A DNA stretch of 64,000 nt from Haloglomus litoreum (GCF_029338515.1 NZ_CP119988.1:3534001-3598000); one strand, 5' to 3'. Positions 34,913 through 44,142 are shown, numbered from the stretch's first letter. Notes: generated by a model not told the origin, from the sequence alone. Made by a program: numbers and translations.

Positions 34913-37024
34913 ATGACAGACCGGAGTGGTGACGGGACCGAGCACAGTACGACACGACGGAACGTCCTCAGGGCGGCGTCCGCGGCGTCCGCAGGCGCCG
35001 CGGCCGCGACGCTCCTCAGCACGGGTGCGGTGGCGGAGCCGACCGAACCGTCGGGGACGGCGGGCTCGGCCGAGGCGGCGACCGAGGGTGGCTATCGGGT
35101 GTTCCCGCAGTCGGTGGCCAGTGGTGGGCCGACGCCGAGCGGCGCCATCGTCTGGACGCGGGTCGCGCCGACGGCCGTCCGATTCAGCGACGCCGACACG
35201 CTCTACCTGGAGGTGACGGCGGCGCCGGACCGGAGGACGGCCAACGCCGCCGCCGACTTCACCGGCGCGACGACCTACACGCTGCCGGCCGCGGACCTGG
35301 ACGCGAGCCAGGACCACACGGTGAACGTCGACCTCGACGGGCGACTCGACCCGGACACGTTCTACTTCTACCGCTTCGTCTTCGACGGTGCGACCAGCCC
35401 GGTCGGACGGCTGCGGACGATGCCCGCCCCCGACGCGTCCGTCGATGACGTCCGACTGGCGGTGAGCTCCTGCAACAACTACCTCCACGGCTACTACGGG
35501 GCGTTCGGCCACATCGCCAAGGAGCGGGCCGACTACCACGTCTCGCTGGGGGACTTCCTCTACGAGTACGCGGGGGCCGGCCAGCAGCCCGGGCGCGACA
35601 TCCAGCTCCCCAGCGGGAAGAGCGTCGTCCACACGCTGGCCGACTACCGGCACCTGCACCGGACCTACCGGAGCGACGACAACCTGCGGGCGGCGATGGA
35701 GCGCCACACCCTCATCCACACGTGGGACGACCACGAGATCATCAACAACCGCTGGTGGGTCGGCGACGCGGAGACCGGCTTCCCGGACACCCGGAGCCAC
35801 CCGTTCGGCGGCGACCCCGGGCAGATGCGCCAACTGTACGCCCGCGGCATCAAGGCGATGCTGGAGTACCTGCCGCTGCGCGTCGAGTACGACGACCCGC
35901 AGGCGGCCGGCGGGTCCGGCGAGGGCAACACGGCCCGGCAGTACTTCCGGCTCTACCGCTCGTTCAAGTTCGGCGACCTCGCGGAGCTGTTCATGACCGA
36001 CGAGCGGCTCTACCGCTCGCCACCACCGAAGGACGACGACGACCCGACCGCTGCGGGGGGCCGCGACCTCGCGCCGCCGTCGCCCGAGCGCAACCAGGCA
36101 GACCTCGACCGGACGATGCTCGGGACCGAGCAGTACCGCTGGTTCCTCGACGGCGGCACGAACCCGGGACCGATGCCCGACACCGACGGCGTCACCGGCA
36201 CCGACGCGACCTGGAAGCTCCACGGCAACGAGGTGCTTTGTGCGGCGCTGAAGGTCGCCAACGCCGGCGTCGACAGCCTCTACCTCAACTACGACGCCTG
36301 GGACGGCTACGAGGCCGAGCGGAATCTTCTCATGGCCCGACTCGCCCGCGACGAGGTCGACAACTACGTCACGCTCACCGGCGACATGCACAGCTACGTC
36401 GCCGGCTACCTCAAGCAGGACTACAAGGACCCCCAGCAGTCCGAGTACGTCGGCGGGTCCCGGGTCGGTATCGAGTTCATGACGCCCGGCATCACCAGCA
36501 ACAACCTCGCCAGCGCGGGCGGTCTCCCCGCGAACGCGACCGAGGACGCCATCGACGAGGCCGTCCGGACGCAGAACCCCCACATCGAGTGGTTCAACTC
36601 CTCGCGCTGGGGGTACACGACGGTCCACATCAGCGACCGGTCGCTCACGTACACGGCGTACGACGTCGACCGGACGGTCGACTCGGGCGACGCCCCGAAG
36701 CAGCTGCTCCGGAGCTACCGGGTGCCCGAGGGTCGCTACGAACTGCAGGAGTTCCGCTCGGCGCCGCTCGACGAGGTCGTCGGTGACCAGGTGGCGCCCT
36801 CGTTCGCCGAGGCGACCGCGAGCGATGGGCCCGATGTGACGACCGGGGCAGGGCCGGTGGACGGGACCGTCGACGCGGTGACCGGCGACGGTGGCGACGA
36901 GGCCAGCGACGGCGGCAGCACGGATAGCGACCCGGACGACACCGGCACCAGCACTACCGGTGACGACGACGATGGAGCCGGTATCCCGGACCCCGTCGAC
37001 GACGGGTTCGAGTGGGGAATCTGA
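34913..37024 (+). CDS. phoD: PhoD-family alkaline phosphatase/phosphodiesterase, Tat-secreted
   Basis: 703 residues from ATG 34913. The Tat signal is TRRNVLRAASAASAGAAAAT. The N-terminal Fn3-like domain (SGAIVWTRVAPTAVRFSDAD) is followed by the PhoD core: VSSCNNYLHGYYGAFGHIAK, SLGDFLYEYAG, IHTWDDHEIINNRWW and LTGDMHSYVAGYL, which carry the metal ligands. The last ~60 residues are a Gly/Asp/Ser/Thr-rich tail. It should release phosphate from organic phosphoesters outside the cell. The purple acid phosphatase gene starts two bases after its stop, forming an operon. Confidence 0.93.
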   Translation: MTDRSGDGTEHSTTRRNVLRAASAASAGAAAATLLSTGAVAEPTEPSGTAGSAEAATEGGYRVFPQSVASGGPTPSGAIVWTRVAPTAVRFSDADTLYLEVTAAPDRRTANAAADFTGATTYTLPAADLDASQDHTVNVDLDGRLDPDTFYFYRFVFDGATSPVGRLRTMPAPDASVDDVRLAVSSCNNYLHGYYGAFGHIAKERADYHVSLGDFLYEYAGAGQQPGRDIQLPSGKSVVHTLADYRHLHRTYRSDDNLRAAMERHTLIHTWDDHEIINNRWWVGDAETGFPDTRSHPFGGDPGQMRQLYARGIKAMLEYLPLRVEYDDPQAAGGSGEGNTARQYFRLYRSFKFGDLAELFMTDERLYRSPPPKDDDDPTAAGGRDLAPPSPERNQADLDRTMLGTEQYRWFLDGGTNPGPMPDTDGVTGTDATWKLHGNEVLCAALKVANAGVDSLYLNYDAWDGYEAERNLLMARLARDEVDNYVTLTGDMHSYVAGYLKQDYKDPQQSEYVGGSRVGIEFMTPGITSNNLASAGGLPANATEDAIDEAVRTQNPHIEWFNSSRWGYTTVHISDRSLTYTAYDVDRTVDSGDAPKQLLRSYRVPEGRYELQEFRSAPLDEVVGDQVAPSFAEATASDGPDVTTGAGPVDGTVDAVTGDGGDEASDGGSTDSDPDDTGTSTTGDDDDGAGIPDPVDDGFEWGI

Positions 37025-37026
37025 CG

Positions 37027-39066
37027 ATGACACGCGAGACGACAGCGACCGACGACAGCGCGGACGGGGACGGCGACGACGGCCTCTCCCGGCGAGGGGT
37101 CCTGCAGGGGAGCGCCGCGCTCGGGGCGGCCCCCATCATCGCCAGCGCGGCCGGCGCGGCCGAGGCCGCCATCGGCGACGGCCCCCAGGGCATCCACGTC
37201 GCCTACGGGCAGGAACCGACCAGCATGATGACCGTCGCGTTCACCGGCGCGCCAGCCGCGACCGGGGCGACCGTGCGCTACGGCGAGCCGGGCCGCCTCG
37301 ACACGGCGGCGGGCGCGACCGGTCGGCCCGTCCCCGGCAGGGACGCGATGGCGTACACGGCCACGCTGACGGGCCTCGCGCCCGACACGGAGTACGCCTA
37401 CGAGGTCGAACTGAACGGGACCACCTCCGAGCGCCGGCGCTTCCGGACCGCCCCCAGCTACGACAGCGACGCGGGCACGGACGGGTTCACCATCACGCAG
37501 GTCGGCGACCACGGCGCCGCCGACCCGGACAACCCGGGGCAGCGACCCGGGGACGCCCACCCACAGATGGTGATGGCCATCGCGGAGTCGCTCGACCCGG
37601 ACATGCAGTTGCTGGCGGGCGACATCTCCTACTCCAACGGGAAGCCCTCGACCTGGGAGCTGTACTTCGACATCCACGAGGATCTCTACGGCGGGACCGC
37701 CGGCCGCCCCGCGACCCCGTTCATGACGGTCCCGGGCAACCACGAGGCCGAGGTCGGCACGGGGATGGTCCAGTACGACCGGCGGCTCAACGACGCGATG
37801 CCCATCTACGACCCCGACATCGACACGGTGTCGAAGCGGCGCTGGTGGAACGTCGTCTACGAGAACGCGTTCATCATGGGGCTGAACACCACGGCCGACG
37901 CCTGCGGCGACCTGGCGCGGGCCGAGGAGTTCGTCCCGCTGTACGACCCCCGCTGTCGGACCGAGCAGGGGCTCACCTACGGCGAGGTGCAGGAGCAGTA
38001 CGTCCGGTCGGCGCTCCAGCGCGCCGAGGAGGACGACGACGTGAAGTGGAAGATCGTCTTCTTCCACGGCCCGCTCTGGACCACCTCGCCGGACCACGAG
38101 CCCCGGCGGGACCTGCAGGAGCGCTGGGGCCCCATCTTCGACGAGTACGACGTGGACCTCGTCATGCACGGGGATAACCACGTCTACGAGCGCACCAAAC
38201 CCATCCGGCACACCGAGGACCTGCTGACCTACTCCGAGCGGCGGGCCCCGGCGTCGTCGCCCCAGGGCGAGAGCGCGCCGCCGCCGGAGGAGGCCGCGGC
38301 GGACCTCGAGTTGCCGTTCGACGAGACGGACCCGTACGGGACGACGTACATCGTCAACGGGACCGGCGGCGTGAGCCACTACCCGCTGGGCGTGGAGGAA
38401 CTCTACATGGACACGACGACGGACGCGTTCTTCGGCATCACGCGCCTGGAGATCGACGAGAAGTCCATCGACGTGCAGTACGTCGCGGCGCCGCCGCTGG
38501 CCGAGCAGGGGCTGGACGACACCACGCCGCTCACCGACGAGTTCGACCCGAACGGGGACGCGGTCCGGGTCGTCGACGAGTTCTCCATCGAGAAGGACGG
38601 CCACGGCCGCCCGATACAGGTCGAGGGGAGCCCGGCCGAGCCGACGGCACCGACCAGCCTGGAGGTCACCGGCCGGCGGACCGACGACGGGACGGTCTTC
38701 ACCGCCCGCAGCACCAACCAGGTGACCGTCGAGATCACCGCGGCCAACGACACCGTCGAGTTGCGGGACCGCATCCCGGCCGAGTGGGACGTGGTCGGCG
38801 GCGACTACGACCGCGTCGAGCCCGGTCCCGAGGGAACCGGGACGAAGTACGTCTACCTCGACCCGTCAGCCCCCGACGACGAGGTCCGGCTTCGAGCGGA
38901 CTACTTCGTCGAGGCGCCCGGGGACGCCGACGACACGGGCGAGTACACGTTCGGGCCCGTCCAGGCTCGCGGGACGGACCGGCACGGTGACGCCGGCTGG
39001 ACGGCCGTGCCCGGCACCACCAGCAGCGAGGTGGTGGTCGGAATCGGCATGGGCTCCACGCTCTGA
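37027..39066 (+). CDS. Purple acid phosphatase-like metallophosphoesterase, Tat-secreted
   Basis: 679 residues from ATG 37027. A Tat leader (GLSRRGVLQGSAALGAAPII) is followed by a Fn3-like N-domain (MAYTATLTGLAPDTEYAYEV). The metallophosphoesterase core has GDHGAADPD (37500s), AGDISYSNG, GNHEAEVG and MHGDNHVYERTKP, the last carrying the GHxHxYER-type motif as GDNHVYER. A C-terminal beta region (STNQVTVEITAANDTVELRD) may be a second Fn3-like or S-layer-binding part. It follows phoD directly; together they point to phosphate scavenging outside the cell. Confidence 0.9.
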   Translation: MTRETTATDDSADGDGDDGLSRRGVLQGSAALGAAPIIASAAGAAEAAIGDGPQGIHVAYGQEPTSMMTVAFTGAPAATGATVRYGEPGRLDTAAGATGRPVPGRDAMAYTATLTGLAPDTEYAYEVELNGTTSERRRFRTAPSYDSDAGTDGFTITQVGDHGAADPDNPGQRPGDAHPQMVMAIAESLDPDMQLLAGDISYSNGKPSTWELYFDIHEDLYGGTAGRPATPFMTVPGNHEAEVGTGMVQYDRRLNDAMPIYDPDIDTVSKRRWWNVVYENAFIMGLNTTADACGDLARAEEFVPLYDPRCRTEQGLTYGEVQEQYVRSALQRAEEDDDVKWKIVFFHGPLWTTSPDHEPRRDLQERWGPIFDEYDVDLVMHGDNHVYERTKPIRHTEDLLTYSERRAPASSPQGESAPPPEEAAADLELPFDETDPYGTTYIVNGTGGVSHYPLGVEELYMDTTTDAFFGITRLEIDEKSIDVQYVAAPPLAEQGLDDTTPLTDEFDPNGDAVRVVDEFSIEKDGHGRPIQVEGSPAEPTAPTSLEVTGRRTDDGTVFTARSTNQVTVEITAANDTVELRDRIPAEWDVVGGDYDRVEPGPEGTGTKYVYLDPSAPDDEVRLRADYFVEAPGDADDTGEYTFGPVQARGTDRHGDAGWTAVPGTTSSEVVVGIGMGSTL

Positions 39067-39169
39067 GACCGACACGTTCCGTCCCCATCTGGCGCTGTCC
39101 GACATCGGTCGAAGTCGACTAGCCCACAGGTATTTCATAGCCGAACCAGACTCTCTAGCCACTCTCACG

Positions 39170-41089
39170 ATGGCCTCCCGAACCGATCCGATCCGGGTGC
39201 TCCACGTCGACCCGGATCCGTCGTTCCTGGATGTCGCGAGCGACGCTCTCGAGAGCGAGAGCGACGCCGTCGTGGTCACGACCGCGACGAGGGCCGACGA
39301 GGCGATGGCCACCCTGGAGGCCGAACCGGTCGACTGTGTGGTGAGCGACTACGAACTGCCCGGCGGGGACGGTATCGAACTCCTCGAGGCGGTCCGTGAC
39401 CGCGAACCGGAGCTCCCGTTCGTCCTGTTCACCGGGGCGGGGAGCGAGGCGGTGGCCAGCGAGGCCATCTCCGCCGGGGTGACGGACTACCTCCGGAAGG
39501 GCGGTGGCCGCGAGCGGTTCGCGCTCCTCGCAGATCGGGTGGAGACGGCGGTCGACCGGTTCCGCTCCCGTCGGGCGCTGGAGGAGCGCAACCGCCGGCT
39601 GGAGACGCTCATCAGCAACCTCCCGGGGATCGTCTACCGCTGCGAGAACGCGCCCGGGTGGCCGATGAGCTACGTCGCCGGCGAGTGTGAGGAGCTGGTC
39701 GGCTACCCGCCCGAGGCCATCGAGGACGGCGAGGTCTCCTGGGGCGAGGACATCATCCACCCCGAGGACCGGGACCGGGCCTGGGAGATCGTGCAGGACG
39801 CCATCACGCACGGCGAACCGTTCGAACTCACCTACCGCATCGTCGATGCCGACGACGACGTGCGGTGGATGTGGGAGCGCGGTCGCGCGGTCGGTACCGA
39901 CGGGACGCCGGGCGCCGACGTCGACTCGCTGGAGGGGTTCATCTCGGACATCACCGACCGGAAGCAGCGCGAGCGCGAACTCCGCGAGGAGCGCGAGTTC
40001 ACGGCGACCGTGATGGACGCGTTCGACGACGTCGTCTACGTCTTCGACACTGATGGCAACTTCGTCCGCTGGAACGACCGCGTGGTCGAGGTCTCAGGCT
40101 ACGACGAGGCCGCCCTCGACGAGATGGGGCCGACCGACTTCGTCACGGGCGAGGACGTCCAGCGCGTCGCGGACTCGATCCAGGAGATCTACGAGACCGG
40201 CCGGTCCACGGTCGAGGTCGACCTCGTGATGGCCGACGGGTCGACGGTCCCGTACGAACTCCGCGGCCGCGCACTCACCGACGAGGACGGCGAGGCCTGG
40301 GGGTTCTGTGGCATCGCCCGCGACATCTCCGAGCGCCGCCGCCACGAGCGCGAACTGGAGTCACGCAACGAGCGACTCGACGAGTTCGCCTCCATCGTCA
40401 GCCACGACCTCCGCAACCCGCTGAACGTGGCCCAGGGGCATCTGGAACTGGCCCAGGAGACCGGCGACGCCGACCACCTCGACGCCGTCGCGGCCGCCCA
40501 CGAACGGATGAGCACGCTCATCGAGGAGCTGCTCGAACTCGGCCGGGAGGGCGAGGCCGTCGACGACCCCGGGCCGGTCGCGCTGGCCGATGTCGCGGAG
40601 GCGGGCTGGCGCAACGTCGACACCCCCGGGGCCGACCTCCGGCTCGAGACCGACCTCCTCATCCGGGCCGACGCGGGCCGCCTCCAGCGGCTCTTCGAGA
40701 ACCTCGTCCGGAACAGCGTGGAACACGGTTCCACGGGCAGTCGGCCGCAGGCCGACGACAGTGTGGAACACGGCACCCCGGAGGACGTGGCGGCCGAGGA
40801 CGGCGGTGCAGACACCGAGGCGGACGCCGACGATGACCCGGCGGTGACCGTCACGGTCGGCGACCTGCCCGACGGGACTGGCTTCTACGTCGCCGACGAC
40901 GGGCCCGGTATCCCGCCCGAGCAGCGCGACGCGGTGCTGGACGCCGGGGTGTCGACGACCGTCGGTGGAACCGGCTTCGGCCTCTCCATCGTCCGGCGCA
41001 TCGCCGAGGCCCACGGCTGGGAGGTCGCCGTCACCGAGAGCGAGGCGGGCGGCGCCCGCATCGAGTTCCGGGGCGTCGAAACCGCCTGA
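39170..41089 (+). CDS. Receiver-PAS-PAS histidine kinase
   Basis: 639 residues from ATG 39170. Domain order: receiver (10-120; phospho-acceptor D60, T88, K110), PAS (~145-270, YVAGECEELVGYPPEAIEDG), a second PAS (~275-395, FVRWNDRVVEVSGYDEAALD), HisKA with H412 (IVSHDLRNPLNVAQGH), and HATPase (ENLVRNSVEHGS, VADDGPGIP, GTGFGLSIVRRIAEAHGW). The receiver acidic pair reads HVDPDP, with Pro where the second Asp usually sits. A ~40-residue acidic insertion lies in the ATPase domain. There are no membrane helices, so it is cytosolic. Paralogue at 49910-51790. Confidence 0.93.
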   Translation: MASRTDPIRVLHVDPDPSFLDVASDALESESDAVVVTTATRADEAMATLEAEPVDCVVSDYELPGGDGIELLEAVRDREPELPFVLFTGAGSEAVASEAISAGVTDYLRKGGGRERFALLADRVETAVDRFRSRRALEERNRRLETLISNLPGIVYRCENAPGWPMSYVAGECEELVGYPPEAIEDGEVSWGEDIIHPEDRDRAWEIVQDAITHGEPFELTYRIVDADDDVRWMWERGRAVGTDGTPGADVDSLEGFISDITDRKQRERELREEREFTATVMDAFDDVVYVFDTDGNFVRWNDRVVEVSGYDEAALDEMGPTDFVTGEDVQRVADSIQEIYETGRSTVEVDLVMADGSTVPYELRGRALTDEDGEAWGFCGIARDISERRRHERELESRNERLDEFASIVSHDLRNPLNVAQGHLELAQETGDADHLDAVAAAHERMSTLIEELLELGREGEAVDDPGPVALADVAEAGWRNVDTPGADLRLETDLLIRADAGRLQRLFENLVRNSVEHGSTGSRPQADDSVEHGTPEDVAAEDGGADTEADADDDPAVTVTVGDLPDGTGFYVADDGPGIPPEQRDAVLDAGVSTTVGGTGFGLSIVRRIAEAHGWEVAVTESEAGGARIEFRGVETA

Positions 41090-41169
41090 CGACGCCGGGT
41101 CCGACAGCCCGGCGTGCAGAAAGGTAATCCTTAAACGACCGACGACAGTACCACCGAGTGCGCCTACCT

Positions 41170-41244
41170 GGGCCAATAGCTCAGTCAGGTATGAGCGCTC
41201 GGCTGATAACCGGGAGGTCACCGGTTCAAATCCGGTTTGGCCCA
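41170..41244 (+). tRNA. tRNA-Ile (GAU)
   Basis: A 75-nt cloverleaf: acceptor GGGCCAA/TTGGCCC plus A, anticodon loop CTGATAA with GAT, T arm ACCGG-TTCAAAT-CCGGT. No intron. A TTAAAC at about 41131-41136 lies some 35 nt upstream and may be the promoter. The last 14 bases recur at 42198 as part of a 74-bp direct repeat. Confidence 0.95.
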
Positions 41245-41304
41245 TACCGGGCCTCCGCCCGAGGCGCTGACCTCCCCAGCCAATTCATCTCGGACGCAAC
41301 ACCC
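41231..41304 (+). repeat. 74-bp direct repeat, left copy (contains tRNA-Ile 3' end)
   Basis: Begins tccggtttggcccataccgg and is identical to 42198-42271. The first 14 bases are the end of tRNA-Ile. Similarity continues imperfectly for about 45 bp more on both sides of the island (to ~41350 and ~42317). The arrangement is like an attL site at a tRNA, but longer than usual core sites. Confidence 0.9.
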
Positions 41305-41407
41305 CACAGCGGAGCCGCCGTTCTCGGGAGAGTTCATCAGGGAACCTGTTGGCCAGCCGTGCCGTCAGGGGGCCGCCGTTCCCGCTCGGCCACCGACCCA
41401 GGGGTCG

Positions 41408-41749
41408 TCAGTCCAGCCAGCTCCGGCCGACCGTCCGTCCCCCACGGAGTTGCTCCTCGTCGTAGTACGTCGAGATCTCCTCGAGAATCTCGGCGATTTC
41501 GCGAGCCGAGAGGCGCTGGTCGGGAAAGTAGAGGACCGCGTAGTAGTCCGCCTCGGAGAGTTCCGTCAGGAAATCGTCGTCGTAGGTGACGAGGACCCGC
41601 TCGTCCTGCAGCGACCGCGCCCCGAGTTCGGTGTCGGAGTCACCCTTCGAGAGGCCCTCGCTCACCTCGACGTGGAGGACATCGTGACCGCCGTTCTCGA
41701 GCCGGTGGAAGATCTCGTGCTCGAGGTTCTCGTCGAGGAGGAACCTCAT
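41408..41749 (-). CDS. DUF5615 (PIN-like) protein, probable toxin
   Basis: 113 residues from ATG 41749. The MRFLLDENLEHEIFHRL opening and RVLVTYDDDFLTELS are the signatures of DUF5615, a Mut7-C/PIN-like fold with acidic residues that may cut RNA. Such genes normally follow a DUF433 gene as a toxin-antitoxin-like pair; here its start overlaps the end of the DUF433 gene by four bases. It lies on the island between the 74-bp repeats. Toxicity is inferred from family and context. Confidence 0.88.
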   Translation of the reverse strand: MRFLLDENLEHEIFHRLENGGHDVLHVEVSEGLSKGDSDTELGARSLQDERVLVTYDDDFLTELSEADYYAVLYFPDQRLSAREIAEILEEISTYYDEEQLRGGRTVGRSWLD

Positions 41750-42024
41750 TCGGGCTTCTCGAGCGTCGGGGCCGCCTCGGCCGCGCGCTGGCGACGCGCC
41801 TCGACCGCCCGCATCTCCTCGGGGTGGCGATGGTAGTACGCCAGCGCCTCGTACACGTCCGCCACGTCGAGGTTCAGCCGCTCGGCCACCGTCTCCGGCC
41901 GCAGTCCCCGACCCTCCACCCGGGCGTGGATATGCTGGACAGTCACGCGACTCCCCTCGATATGGGGCTCGTCGTGAATCTCCGACTCCTCGCCGGAGAC
42001 GATCTTCGATTTCGTCACTGCCAT
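41746..42024 (-). CDS. DUF433 (VapB-like) protein, probable antitoxin
   Basis: 92 residues from ATG 42024. The DUF433 core reads IHDEPHIEGSRVTVQHIHAR, then LRPETVAERLNLDVADVYEA and LAYYHRHPEEM; this is a small winged/HTH domain that binds its partner and probably its own promoter. It is upstream of and overlaps the DUF5615 gene (ATGA junction). A TTACCTAT on the minus strand about 25 nt ahead of the start could be its TATA box. Confidence 0.88.
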   Translation of the reverse strand: MAVTKSKIVSGEESEIHDEPHIEGSRVTVQHIHARVEGRGLRPETVAERLNLDVADVYEALAYYHRHPEEMRAVEARRQRAAEAAPTLEKPE

Positions 42025-42197
42025 ACACCAGTTTCCGGTGTCACGATAGGTAAGTCCTCGCCCTGCTGGCCCAGCGACGACAGGAGGAGAGCCCGCGAGA
42101 AGATGGAACAGCGACGAAGGTACCTTCGCGATTGACCATGACGACGACAGCCAACCTACCATCCGACCGGACCGCAGCGGGAGGCGAATCTGGCACC

Positions 42198-42271
42198 TCC
42201 GGTTTGGCCCATACCGGGCCTCCGCCCGAGGCGCTGACCTCCCCAGCCAATTCATCTCGGACGCAACACCC
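42198..42271 (+). repeat. 74-bp direct repeat, right copy
   Basis: Identical to 41231-41304 at an offset of 967 bp. Only the terminal 14 bases of tRNA-Ile are present, so there is no second tRNA. The region 42025-42468 has no gene; apart from this repeat it holds the DUF433 promoter and, at 42399-42440, AT-rich DNA with a CTTATC about 30 nt before the next gene. Confidence 0.9.
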
Positions 42272-42468
42272 GACAGCGAAGCGGCTGTTCTCGGCAACGT
42301 TCGTCAGGGAGCCTGTTGACCACTCCTGTCGGAGTGGCCAGGTTTCCCGGCCCGAGATTGACGAACGACACCCCGACCGACCCCGAACAAGACATATACA
42401 CACCTTATACAGTATCCACTACCTTTCTGCAAACTCTTATCCGTGGTTCGTGTGACGTATCGGATACA

Positions 42469-42612
42469 ATGTCCGCCCCCGCCAACACGGGTGTTCAGTC
42501 AGCATCGTACCTGCCCTGCGAGAACTGTGCCGAGGGGTCCCTGTCGTGGGACCCGACCGAGCAGACGAGCGTCTGCGTCGCGTGCGGCGAGTCCATCGGG
42601 GGCGCGGAATGA
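42469..42612 (+). CDS. 47-residue zinc-ribbon protein
   Basis: Starts MSAPANTGVQSASYLPCENC; C17-x2-C20 and C36-x2-C39 (CVACGESIGGAE) form a zinc ribbon. The last codons overlap the start of the acyltransferase by four bases (ATGA), so the two are translationally coupled. Function is unknown; its place just outside the tRNA-Ile island means it is probably chromosomal. Confidence 0.78.
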   Translation: MSAPANTGVQSASYLPCENCAEGSLSWDPTEQTSVCVACGESIGGAE

Positions 42613-43526
42613 CGAAGCGTCACGTCGAGTTGCCGCCGGAGGTCCAGACACGCATCGACGAGGCGGTCGCGTTCGCCGACCACCGGCTCGCGTCGGACGA
42701 CCCGACGGGCGCCGTCGTGGGCGAGCTGCTGGCCGAGATCCACGGCGACCGGCAGGCGTACGAGCGTTACCTGGACGGGAAGCCACAGTCGCCGATGGCG
42801 CGGGTGCGGGCGGCGAGCTACGATCCGCGGAACGCGCTCACCGAGTCCGAGCACTGGGCCGAGCAGGACCACGCGGACCTCCGGGAGGCGAAGTGCCTCA
42901 ACTACCTCTGGCGTGGCTTCGACGAGTCCCCGCTGGCGAACAACACCGCGTTCGCGCTGCCGTTCCGCCGGATGCTCGCGACCCACCTGTTCGAGGAGGT
43001 CGGCGAGGGGGTCCGGCTGTTCGGCGGCATCAAGATCCAGTGCGGCCACAACATCGTCATGGGCGACAACGTCGTCGTCCACAACGACGTGCTGCTGGAC
43101 GACCGCGGGGAGCTGGTCATCGGGGACCGCGTCTCCATCGCCGACCGGAGCCACCTCCACACCCACAGCCACGACGTGGTCGACCAGTCCGACGTGACGA
43201 ACTACCGGACGGTCGTCGACGACGACGCGCGGCTGGGGTACGACTCGATGGTGAACGCGGGCTGTCGCGTCGGGGTGAACGCGATGGTCGGCGCCGGCGC
43301 GATGGTGCGAGGGGACGTGCCCGACCACCACGTCGCGGTCGGGTCGCCGGCCGAGAGCGTGAAGGTCAAGCCCGGGTGGGAGCCAGTCGCTCGCGAGCCG
43401 GGGCCGCTGGAGAACCGCGCCGTCGAGCGCCAACTCGACAGCGACCTCACCGGAGAGTTCGAGTCCGTCGACGAGTTCGGCCGCGACCTGACGCCGCCCG
43501 CGCGGCCGGGGTCGCCCTCGGACTGA
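42609..43526 (+). CDS. Hexapeptide-repeat acyltransferase
   Basis: 305 residues from ATG 42609. The N-terminal ~100 residues are helical (LREAKCLNYLWRGFDESPLA). The rest is a left-handed beta-helix: GVRLFGGIKIQCGHNIVMGD, NVVVHNDVLLDDRGELVIGD, then the putative catalytic His region SHLHTHSHDVVDQSDVTNYR and GYDSMVNAGCRVGVNAMVGA. It belongs to the maltose/galactoside/serine O-acetyltransferase superfamily. The acceptor is unknown, perhaps a cell-surface sugar. It is coupled to the zinc-ribbon gene. Confidence 0.87.
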   Translation: MTKRHVELPPEVQTRIDEAVAFADHRLASDDPTGAVVGELLAEIHGDRQAYERYLDGKPQSPMARVRAASYDPRNALTESEHWAEQDHADLREAKCLNYLWRGFDESPLANNTAFALPFRRMLATHLFEEVGEGVRLFGGIKIQCGHNIVMGDNVVVHNDVLLDDRGELVIGDRVSIADRSHLHTHSHDVVDQSDVTNYRTVVDDDARLGYDSMVNAGCRVGVNAMVGAGAMVRGDVPDHHVAVGSPAESVKVKPGWEPVAREPGPLENRAVERQLDSDLTGEFESVDEFGRDLTPPARPGSPSD

Positions 43527-43815
43527 GCCGTCACCAGGGGGCCGGTGGGGGGACCGGATGCACCCCGTCGCTGTTCCTGCGGGGCTGCCCACCTGGGCCG
43601 GCTGCAGCGCGTGCTTGCGGAGGTGGTCGACCGATGCGGTCTCGGTTACAAGGGCGTGCCTGCGGAGGTGGTCGAGGGCGGTCCATCACCGTCGCTCCGG
43701 CGACCTCGGTCCCGGGTGGGGGAGCCACGTATCGTTCCACCGGCCGGGATGCGCACAAAAACTCCCGGGGGCTCCCGGCAGCACCCCTTTGGTGTGGTGT
43801 ACGTTGCTCGGTGGC

Positions 43816-44028
43816 ATGGGTGACACTCCCGTCGAGACGGTGCCGTGCCATTACTGTGGTGTCGATATCGAGGTACCCGCCGAGCGGAGCCGGTTCGAGG
43901 CGTTCACGGCGCACTTCCAGACGGAACACATCCGGGACCGTGTCGCCAGGTCGGGCGAGGGGCAGGCCGCCGGCGGTCACGATGGCTCGGCCCGGCCGGT
44001 GGGTGGCCCCCACGACGCTGGGGACTGA
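43816..44028 (+). CDS. C2H2 zinc-finger micro-protein, copy A
   Basis: 70 residues. C11-x2-C14 (PCHYCGVDIEVP) and H33-x4-H38 (AHFQTEH) give a C2H2-type finger; the tail is Gly/His/Asp-rich and disordered. A paralogue with identical spacing follows at 44143. The upstream ~70 bp resemble those of the paralogue (cccggca-cac-ttggt). The preceding stretch 43527-43815 has no gene but holds a 22-bp near-perfect direct repeat (43609-43630 and 43654-43675). Confidence 0.75.
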   Translation: MGDTPVETVPCHYCGVDIEVPAERSRFEAFTAHFQTEHIRDRVARSGEGQAAGGHDGSARPVGGPHDAGD

Positions 44029-44142
44029 TTCCGCCCCGCTGGCGGGGGAGTCGGCATCGTTCCGCGCACGTCCGACGCAACATAAATATCGCCGGGGCGT
44101 CCCGGCATCACGGATTTGGTCGCTTCGACGGTACAAACGTCC

